From the NCBI GenBank assembly GCA_910578285.1, contig CAJTQL010000007.1:34204-98203 (forward strand): a stretch of DNA of 64,000 bases, in the 5' to 3' direction. The stretch comes from an uncultured Helicobacteraceae bacterium. Lineage in GTDB: Bacteria; Campylobacterota; Campylobacteria; Campylobacterales; Helicobacteraceae. How positions within the stretch are numbered: the stretch's first letter is position 1; every line of letters begins with the position of its first letter. This document shows, piece by piece, positions 58,166 to 64,000 of this stretch. The position numbers were made by a program, and so were the translations under genes. The notes below the pieces were generated by a model, which saw only the letters and a program-made list of their open reading frames with translations, made no database searches and was not told where the DNA came from.

Positions 58166-59794
58166 ATGAATAAACGTTATATCTTTGTTACAGGGGGAGT
58201 GTTAAGCTCGCTAGGCAAGGGCATTACCTCGTCATCAATCGCCACCCTTTTGCAACATTCTGGCTTCAGAGTTGGGATTCTCAAAATCGACCCCTACATC
58301 AATGTCGACCCCGGAACGATGAGCCCCTTTGAACATGGCGAAGTGTTCGTTACCCACGATGGTGCTGAAACCGACCTCGACATCGGGCATTACGAACGAT
58401 TCCTTGATATGGATTTTTCTCACAAAAACAACTTCACGACAGGGCAAGTCTATTTGAGCGTGATTGAACGCGAGCGCAAGGGCGGTTATCTCGGGCAGAC
58501 GATTCAGGTGATTCCACATATCGTTGACGAAATCAAAGATAGAATCCGCCTTGCAAGTGAAGATGTGGATTATCTCGTTGTTGAGCTCGGCGGCACGGTA
58601 GGCGATATTGAGGGCTTGCCATTTCTTGAAGCCATGCGCGAGATGAAACAAGAACTTGGAAGCGAGCGCGTGATTAGCGTGCATGTAACATTGATTCCGC
58701 TCATGAAAGCAGCGGGTGAGCTCAAAACCAAGCCCACACAGCACAGCGTGCAAGAATTGCGCCGAATCGGTATCTCGCCGCAGATTCTCATTGCGCGCAG
58801 CGAGCGCCCATTGCCCCAAGAGCTCAAGAAAAAACTTTCCTTTTCATGTGATGTTGCGATGGATTGCGTGATTGTCGCCGAGGACGCGCCCACAATCTAT
58901 CAAGTGCCATTGCGCTTTGTGCGCGAAGGGCTGTTGTCGCCTCTTGCAAGGCTTCTCAACCTCCCCAAGCTCGAGCCAAAAATGGAAAGCTGGGACAAGC
59001 TCGTCAAGCAGATTTTGCTGCCCAAACACGAGGTGAATATCGCTTTTGTGGGCAAATATTTGGGGCTAAAAGAATCTTATAAATCTCTGATTGAAGCTCT
59101 CATTCATAGTGGAGCAAACCTCGACACAAAGGTCAATATCAAGTGGTGTGATAGTGAAGAGATTGAAAATAATGGAATCTCTGAACTAGAATTTGTTGAT
59201 GCAATCCTTGTGCCCGGTGGATTTGGGGTGCGTGGAGTTAAGGGCAAGATTGATTCCATTACTTTTGCGCGCAAACATCAGATTCCTTTTCTTGGAATCT
59301 GCCTTGGTATGCAGCTTGCACTCATCGAATTTATGCGCAATGTTTTAGGTATTGCAAGCGCTAATTCGATGGAATTTGATCCAGAAACTCAAGATCCTGT
59401 CGTGTATCTCATAGAAAATTTTATTGACCAAGCAGGCAATCAGCAGATTCGCACCAAAGTTTCTCCAATGGGAGGGACAATGCGCTTGGGAGAATACGAA
59501 TGTGAACTTAAAGAAAATAGCTTATTGCGTTCTATCTATCATCATTCCAAAATCAAAGAACGGCATCGCCATCGTTACGAAATCAACCCGATTTATCGCG
59601 CACAATTTGAAACTGCTGGGCTTTGTGTGAGCGGTGAATCCAATGGGCTCATTGAAGCGCTTGAGCTTAAAGGACATCCTTGGTTTATCGGTGTGCAGTT
59701 TCACCCCGAATTTACATCGCGCTTACAGAATCCAAGCCCACTGATTACAGCTTTTGTGCGCAAAGCACTTGAAAATCGTGATATACGTAGCTAG
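58166..59794 (+). CDS. pyrG: CTP synthase
   Basis: PyrG aminates UTP to CTP using glutamine. The 542-residue protein starts M-N-K-R-Y-I-F-V-T-G-G-V-L-S-S-L-G-K-G. The synthetase domain contains K-I-D-P-Y-I-N-V-D-P-G-T-M and D-L-D-I-G-H-Y-E-R-F. The C-terminal glutaminase has nucleophile Cys in G-I-C-L-G-M-Q and the H-P-E of its catalytic triad. The ATG at 58166 matches the family start; the longer frame from 58130 is ignored. recJ follows after nine bases. Confidence 0.96.
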   Translation: MNKRYIFVTGGVLSSLGKGITSSSIATLLQHSGFRVGILKIDPYINVDPGTMSPFEHGEVFVTHDGAETDLDIGHYERFLDMDFSHKNNFTTGQVYLSVIERERKGGYLGQTIQVIPHIVDEIKDRIRLASEDVDYLVVELGGTVGDIEGLPFLEAMREMKQELGSERVISVHVTLIPLMKAAGELKTKPTQHSVQELRRIGISPQILIARSERPLPQELKKKLSFSCDVAMDCVIVAEDAPTIYQVPLRFVREGLLSPLARLLNLPKLEPKMESWDKLVKQILLPKHEVNIAFVGKYLGLKESYKSLIEALIHSGANLDTKVNIKWCDSEEIENNGISELEFVDAILVPGGFGVRGVKGKIDSITFARKHQIPFLGICLGMQLALIEFMRNVLGIASANSMEFDPETQDPVVYLIENFIDQAGNQQIRTKVSPMGGTMRLGEYECELKENSLLRSIYHHSKIKERHRHRYEINPIYRAQFETAGLCVSGESNGLIEALELKGHPWFIGVQFHPEFTSRLQNPSPLITAFVRKALENRDIRS

Positions 59795-59803
59795 AGAAGA
59801 GCA

Positions 59804-61396
59804 ATGTTGAATAAAGCAGCGATTTTGGCGTTTTTGCAACAGAGATTTGAAAATGAATTATTTAAAACCATGCGCGAGATTCCGCAGCCTCATCTCTTTG
59901 CAGGAATGGAGCAGGCAGTGCAAATCATCAGCGAGACATTGGCAACCAAACGCAAAATTTTTATCATCGGCGATTATGATGTCGATGGCGTTGTGGGTAC
60001 AACAATTGTTTATGATTTCTTAGAATCTCTTGGCGCAAATATTGATTTTGCGATTCCAAACCGCTTTACAGACGGCTATGGCATTAGCCCCACGCTCATT
60101 AAGCGGCTTGGACTGCATGATTGTGTGATTATCACGATTGATAATGGCATTAGTGCGATAGAAGCAGCAGAACTCTGCAAACAATATAACAACACGTTGA
60201 TTATCACCGACCACCACATGCCACCACCCATCTTGCCACATGCGGCAACAATCATCAACCCCAAGCTTTCGCATTGTCCATTTCCCCAAAAAGACATTTG
60301 TGGGGCTAATGTTGGTTGGTATCTCGTTGCAGCGCTCAAGGCAAAAATGGGGGTTCAATATAACATGAGCGCTTCGCTCGATTTGCTTGCTCTTGCTATC
60401 ATTGCTGATGTGATGCCGCTTGTGGGGCTCAATCGTTTGTTGCTTCGACGTGGTTTGTGTGAGCTCGCACAATCCAGTCGCCCTGCTTGCATTGTCTTAC
60501 GTGAGGAGTTGAAAAAAAGCACTTTCAATAGCGAAGATGTGTCCTATCTGATTGCTCCATTGCTCAATAGTGCAGGACGCATGGCGGACGCAACATTATC
60601 GGTTGCATTTTTGCGCAGCAAAACAATCCAAGAAGCACGAACGCATTTTTTCGCATTACAATCACTCAATCATGAACGTAAGATAATTGAAAGTACCCTT
60701 TTAGAGCAAGCGCTCTTGCAGATTGATAGAAATACTAAAATTGCCCTAGCTTATGGGAAAGACTGGCATGAAGGCGTGCTGGGGATTGTTGCGGCGCGTT
60801 TGGGTGAGCGCACAGGGTTACCAAGCTTTGTTTTGACTCATAAAAATGGTTATCTTAAAGGCAGTGGGCGAAGCTTTATGGGCGTCCATCTGATTGAATT
60901 GCTCCAAATGCATGCGCATTTATTGCGTCAATTTGGTGGGCACAAGGGTGCTGTTGGACTAGAGATTGAATACCACAATCTTGAAAGATTTGTGCGCGAA
61001 GCAAGCCTTGTAGTTGAGCAGATTTTGCAAGAAAATGCCTCGAAAATCAAGCAACAAGACAAAGAATATATAGGGGAAATCACTGCTGAATGTATCGATT
61101 TGGAATTGCTTGATATTTTGGACGATTTTGAGCCCTATGGCGAGGCAAATCCAAAGCCGCGCTTTTTGTGTCGCGACTTGATTGTGCGCGAGATTCGCAA
61201 TGTTGGGCTCGCACAAAACCACACGGCGCTGCTCTTGCAACCCATTGGGCAATCGCATCGATTCAAGGCGATTGCGTTTAACCAACATTATGAGCTTGAA
61301 ATCGGCTCGCGCGTTGATAGCGTCTTTGCGCTTGCTCGCGATAGTTATTCGCAAAACCCACAGCTTGTGATTGAGAATCTTTGGGTGATGTCTTGA
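59804..61396 (+). CDS. recJ: Single-stranded-DNA-specific exonuclease RecJ
   Basis: A DHH-family 5'-3' exonuclease of 530 residues, acting in recombination and mismatch repair. It shows motif I I-G-D-Y-D-V-D-G-V-V-G (about 55-65), I-T-I-D-N-G-I, the D-H-H motif (I-T-D-H-H-M-P), I-A-D-V-M-P-L, and the DHHA1 G-S-G-R-S plus G-G-H motifs (about 348-352 and 379). It is cotranscribed with pyrG. The last ~100 residues form the OB-type domain. Confidence 0.94.
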   Translation: MLNKAAILAFLQQRFENELFKTMREIPQPHLFAGMEQAVQIISETLATKRKIFIIGDYDVDGVVGTTIVYDFLESLGANIDFAIPNRFTDGYGISPTLIKRLGLHDCVIITIDNGISAIEAAELCKQYNNTLIITDHHMPPPILPHAATIINPKLSHCPFPQKDICGANVGWYLVAALKAKMGVQYNMSASLDLLALAIIADVMPLVGLNRLLLRRGLCELAQSSRPACIVLREELKKSTFNSEDVSYLIAPLLNSAGRMADATLSVAFLRSKTIQEARTHFFALQSLNHERKIIESTLLEQALLQIDRNTKIALAYGKDWHEGVLGIVAARLGERTGLPSFVLTHKNGYLKGSGRSFMGVHLIELLQMHAHLLRQFGGHKGAVGLEIEYHNLERFVREASLVVEQILQENASKIKQQDKEYIGEITAECIDLELLDILDDFEPYGEANPKPRFLCRDLIVREIRNVGLAQNHTALLLQPIGQSHRFKAIAFNQHYELEIGSRVDSVFALARDSYSQNPQLVIENLWVMS

Positions 61397-61439
61397 TGTA
61401 ACGTTGTGAGAGATTCTGGCAATGATGATGAAAATCTTC

Positions 61440-61491
61440 GGAGGTGCGACTTTAGTCGCACATTTAACGAGTGCGATTGAAATCGCACCTC
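61440..61491. repeat. GGAGGTGCGA...TCGCACCTC hairpin, copy 3
   Basis: A 52-base version of the elements at 33732 and 34056, with the inner GTGCGACTTTAGTCGCAC palindrome and outer complementary ends. Confidence 0.75.
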
Positions 61492-61503
61492 TGATTCTGC
61501 TTG

Positions 61504-61594
61504 CGTCATTGCGAGGGCTCGCCCGAAGCAATCCACGATTCTGGGTTATGCAACATGCTTGATTGCCACGAGGCTATCGCTTCTCGCAATGACG
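61504..61594. repeat. CGTCATTGCGAG...CTCGCAATGACG inverted-repeat hairpin
   Basis: The 12-base ends are perfectly complementary. A 25-base stretch at its left (61508-61532) recurs as an exact reverse complement at 63465-63489, so the two minus-strand genes between are bracketed by inverted copies. Confidence 0.75.
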
Positions 61595-61604
61595 ACTTAG
61601 CATT

Positions 61605-62648
61605 TCATGCACCCTCCGCAATTCCGCTTGCTTTGACGCCATTTGTGATTTTGCTCATGACTTGTTGCAAAATCGAATTGTCTGTGCCCTTGAGTTTAGA
61701 GCGGATTCTGTCGATTAGGGCTTCGTTACTCTTTGATTCTCTATTGTTTGTTTGCAGGCTCGAAGAATCGGCAGCGAGATTGAGGAGTGTTTCGGTATTG
61801 TCGATAAATGAAAGACGAGAGGAAAGATTCAAGAAAAACTCTTCTCCTAATATCTCCCAATCCTCTGGGTCAACAAGGCTAAATGCATCTTCGAAGCTTG
61901 AATGAACATAATCAAAAGCTATCCGCGCAGAATCATCAAGCTGTTGTTGGAACTCTGGGTGAGCATTTCCAATCCGCGTAACCATTTCATGTAATTTATA
62001 CATTTCTCCTGATGTAGTCAAATCATACTCTTCATTGAGCAATGCCCAATGAGCATCTTTTTCTTTCCCAAGTTGCATAATTCTTTGTTTTTCTCGCTCA
62101 AAAATATCTGGAATGGATTGCACTTCTACCTTGAATAACATTAAGATTTGTGTATAATCCGATGTTGGGTCTTTTTCAAATTCTTGTTCCAAAACTTGTG
62201 TTATAATTTGCTCGATATTATCGAGGGATTTTTTAAAATCTTCTTTATTATACTGGTGCGTTCTATTCTCATAATAATCATTGTAGTGATGTCTTTGATT
62301 ATAATAAAACTCAATATAGTCCGTATGGTTGCTTTTATCTTTATTGAGTGCGTCAGATGCTCTGGCGTACGTAGGATATTTTTGTTTCGTATCTTCATAC
62401 GACAATAGTTCATGCCATCTTTCCGATGTTATATCCCATATTTCATAATATCCATCGATGTATTCTTTTTTCAATTGTTCAATTTGTGATTGCAATGTAT
62501 CGGTTTTGGAGCGCATAACAAGTTCCGATTCGTCTATTTTTTGGGATTCTATATCCATAAATCGCGAAACAATCTCCTCTTGTTTGTCTGTTTTGTGTTG
62601 TGCGTAAGAAAGCATAAGATTAGCTGATGTATGATTGGCGACTTGCAT
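61605..62648 (-). CDS. Helical protein of unknown function next to a GG-leader peptide gene
   Basis: A 347-residue, acidic, Gln/Asp/Tyr-rich, mostly helical protein without signal peptide or membrane span. The N-terminal third looks coiled-coil (about 20-70). The middle has aromatic, Asp/His/Tyr-rich stretches (F-Y-Y-N-Q-R-H-H-Y-N-D-Y-Y, about 108-120). The C terminus is Ser/Leu/Asn-rich with I-L-Q-Q-V-M-S-K-I-T-N-G. I do not recognise it. RBS AAGGAAAC. It lies 68 bases behind the GG-leader gene on the same strand and may be cotranscribed. Its codon use is AT-richer than recJ. Confidence 0.7.
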   Translation of the reverse strand: MQVANHTSANLMLSYAQHKTDKQEEIVSRFMDIESQKIDESELVMRSKTDTLQSQIEQLKKEYIDGYYEIWDITSERWHELLSYEDTKQKYPTYARASDALNKDKSNHTDYIEFYYNQRHHYNDYYENRTHQYNKEDFKKSLDNIEQIITQVLEQEFEKDPTSDYTQILMLFKVEVQSIPDIFEREKQRIMQLGKEKDAHWALLNEEYDLTTSGEMYKLHEMVTRIGNAHPEFQQQLDDSARIAFDYVHSSFEDAFSLVDPEDWEILGEEFFLNLSSRLSFIDNTETLLNLAADSSSLQTNNRESKSNEALIDRIRSKLKGTDNSILQQVMSKITNGVKASGIAEGA

Positions 62649-62716
62649 ATTGTTTCCTTAAAGAATTATAGAGATTCAAAAAAATAGGGGGGAATGCCCC
62701 CCATTGCAACAAAGCG

Positions 62717-63286
62717 TTACCTGCGAGAATTGTAGAAGCGATTTTTGGCGTCATTAAATTCAGACAGCTTCCTTCCCATTGCATGGTTTGCAAAACGACT
62801 TGTAAAGTTTGTTAGGTACGTAACAGTACTTCCAAGTCCAGTATTCGGATTGCCCTTCATCACTTGAGCGCTAGTACCCCTACCAGATACATAGCTTATT
62901 TCAATGAATAGATATTCATTGCGTTGAGGGTCATTGATGAATTCATAATTCATATAGTCAGCAGCATTAAGCCCATTGCCTATATCAAGCTTTCTTTTGG
63001 ATGACTCGGTACTAGTTAGTTGAACGCCGTAGTATCTTTTGTAATACTGTAGATTACCAAAGTTATCCACAATGCCACGTTCAGTCGTAGGTATATAATT
63101 GACTCCTCCAATAACACTCCCTGCCTCATCATCTGCAAGCTTGCGGAAGCCTTGCATCGAATCGCTCAATGCGCCTTGTGTTGCGATTGCGAGGACATCT
63201 TCGTCCATTCCTTGCGCTGCTGGCGTTTGTGCCAATGCAATTGCGGTTACTGCGCTGATAAGCCCTAGTTTGAGAATGTTTCTCAT
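62717..63286 (-). CDS. Secreted protein with double-glycine-type leader after a Sec signal
   Basis: A 189-residue protein: signal peptide 1-25 (cut near T-P-A-A-Q-G), then a leader-like helix M-D-E-D-V-L-A-I-A-T-Q-G and F-R-K-L-A-D-D-E-A-G-S-V-I-G-G (about 47-61). The last part fits the L-x-x-x-E-x-x-x-V-x-G-G rule for C39 cleavage. The mature part (about 128 residues) begins V-N-Y-I-P-T, is rich in Tyr/Asn/Ser/Gly and ends N-R-F-Y-N-S-R-R. No family recognised. A TATGAT box lies about 35 bases upstream. It is a second potential substrate for a periplasmic C39 peptidase. Confidence 0.7.
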   Translation of the reverse strand: MRNILKLGLISAVTAIALAQTPAAQGMDEDVLAIATQGALSDSMQGFRKLADDEAGSVIGGVNYIPTTERGIVDNFGNLQYYKRYYGVQLTSTESSKRKLDIGNGLNAADYMNYEFINDPQRNEYLFIEISYVSGRGTSAQVMKGNPNTGLGSTVTYLTNFTSRFANHAMGRKLSEFNDAKNRFYNSRR

Positions 63287-63460
63287 TCTGCTCTCTTTTT
63301 GTGTTCAGAATATCCGTAAATCATAACGGAAAAATCTTTAAAAATTTTTTGATGATTTATGCACCCTTTGATTTTCATATCTTTTGTGTTGCGATTTGCA
63401 TATCTACCAATCACTCAAGCAAGTTTTGTTCCGTTTTGGAAATGTAAGGTTTTTGGCTCA

Positions 63461-63490
63461 CGTCATTGCTTCGGGCGAGCCCTCGCAATA
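63461..63490. repeat. Half copy of the CGTCATTGCGAG repeat, inverted
   Basis: It carries ATTGCTTCGGGCGAGCCCTC followed by GCAAT, the reverse complement of 61508-61532. The rest of the hairpin is missing. Confidence 0.65.
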
Positions 63491-63501
63491 ACAATGCAAA
63501 T

Positions 63502-63881
63502 CTACTCAAATGCCCTTTTATTTGGAAATTGTGGTGCGTAGCCCTTATGAGGAAAACGTGGATCGTCTTCAATCTTTACAAACATTGGAAAGCTTGTTTT
63601 GAGAAATGAATCTCTATGGATTCGATAGGATTTGACTTGATAATCTAAAACATGCAAGACATTTTCGAGGTCTAAGAAGCTCACCATGTCTGTATTGTTC
63701 TCTGTTTCATTTGTGCTAAGGGATAGAGGCGATAGCTATTTGCATTCCCTGTTGTCAGCAAACTTAGAGTGGTGATACTCCGAATGCCATATTGTGGCTT
63801 GAACAGCGAATCCACAGTGATAGGGTCAGAGGCGAATGCAAAAGCACAACAGAGCGCAAACGAAATGAAACGTTTCAGCAT
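63502..63881 (-). pseudogene. Frameshifted, truncated outer-membrane transporter-like gene
   Basis: The start (ATG at 63881) encodes a signal peptide M-L-K-R-F-I-S-F-A-L-C-C-A-F-A-F-A followed by S-D-P-I-T-V-D-S-L-F-K-P-Q-Y-G-I-R-S. This resembles the N terminus of the beta-barrel at 50188 (V-E-D-L-x-x-G-K-G-K-I-R). The frame stops after Y-R-L-Y-P-L-A-Q. One base back, the other frame reads on smoothly from Y-P-L-S-T-N-E-T-E-N-N-T to a stop at 63502. A single lost base in C-C-C-T-T (about 63722) explains it. Even rejoined, the product (about 126 residues) would be too short for a full barrel. Confidence 0.6.
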
Positions 63882-63891
63882 ATTATTTTTC

Positions 63892-64000
63892 CTACGCAGT
63901 TTTTAGAAACTGCTCAACCTTTGCAAGTGCAGCACCTGCGTTCTTCACTTTTTGGGTGAGTGTCTCTTTTTCTTTTTGTTTGGGTTGGTATCTTTCGTCT
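63892..64000 (-). CDS. C-terminal end of a Lys/Gln/Glu-rich protein (partial)
   Basis: The frame entering from the right edge ends with 35 residues, rich in Lys/Gln/Glu, then N-A-G-A-A-L-A-K-V-E-Q-F-L-K-T-A and TAG. An amphipathic helical tail is likely. The family cannot be judged. The next gene's start lies 10 bases downstream on the same strand, suggesting one transcript with the broken barrel and the GG-leader gene. Confidence 0.6.
   Translation of the reverse strand, partial: DERYQPKQKEKETLTQKVKNAGAALAKVEQFLKTA

Noticed and set aside
57966..58173. Short frames on both strands between thiC and pyrG
   Set aside because: They run through the three hairpins; no RBS, and the pyrG start and promoter occupy the right end.

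Overview
The window comes from a campylobacterotal (epsilonproteobacterial) chromosome, most likely a Helicobacter with a mid-40s percent G+C by eye. The evidence is gene content and order. The left end carries the run FN3 lipoprotein - trmB - ftsE - ftsX - envC-like - flaG - fliD - fliS - FliT-like, which I recall from H. pylori HP0746-HP0754. Further on, dnaX - tsaE - lptB - rpoN matches HP0717-HP0714, and the trxA/trxB neighbourhood and a UPF0323 lipoprotein next to a glutathionylspermidine-synthase-like gene also match. The pgpA - sat-like - orphan regulator - ispDF run matches Cj1610-Cj1607 of Campylobacter. I saw no rRNA, tRNA, CRISPR array, transposase or prophage gene.

Layout. 0-9.9 kb: cell division (FtsEX with its EnvC-type partner), the filament-cap genes flaG/fliD/fliS, a DUF2156 protein and a WYL-type regulator. 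10-16.2 kb: a five-gene transformation/type II-like apparatus (two bitopic inner-membrane proteins, secretin, ATPase, platform protein) resembling the Campylobacter cts genes, without pseudopilins in view. 16.2-26.8 kb: glmU on the minus strand, unusually fused to a C-terminal ThiS domain; then motA, motB, fliP, trmA, dnaX, tsaE, lptB, rpoN and a lipoprotein. 26.8-33.6 kb: two peptide-transporter permeases, the UPF0323 lipoprotein, a glutathionylspermidine-synthase-like gene, ileS and a 34-residue membrane ORF. 34.3-42.8 kb: a small periplasmic protein, a minus-strand block trxA - unknown - trxB - dapB - purF, an arsR-cadA metal-efflux pair and a Dcu transporter.

43.8-51.7 kb is the most unusual part. 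It is an AT-richer accessory island with four paralogous secreted peptides. They share an almost identical Sec signal and a bacteriocin-type leader ending in a Gly-containing site, followed by divergent glycine-rich cores. Each is followed by one to four small multi-span membrane proteins resembling bacteriocin immunity proteins. The promoters are repeated, a 2 kb unit is tandemly duplicated, two decayed peptide remnants remain, and one immunity-like gene is frameshifted. The island ends with an outer-membrane beta-barrel and a stand-alone Sec-exported C39 (double-glycine) peptidase with an intact Gln/Cys/His/Asp set. I read it as a Sec-routed, periplasmically processed bacteriocin-like (or Fap-like amyloid) export system. 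A second candidate substrate with a real Gly-Gly leader, plus a frameshifted gene resembling the beta-barrel, sits on the minus strand at 61.6-64 kb.

51.8-61.4 kb returns to housekeeping: a PepSY-like protein, pgpA, a degenerate ATP-sulfurylase homologue, an HP1021-type atypical regulator, ispDF, thiC, pyrG and recJ. Gene-free stretches at 33.6-34.3, 42.8-43.8, 52.3-52.6 and 61.4-61.6 kb are packed with hairpin-forming intergenic repeats. One ~200 bp element occurs twice and shows compensatory base-pair changes in a stem.
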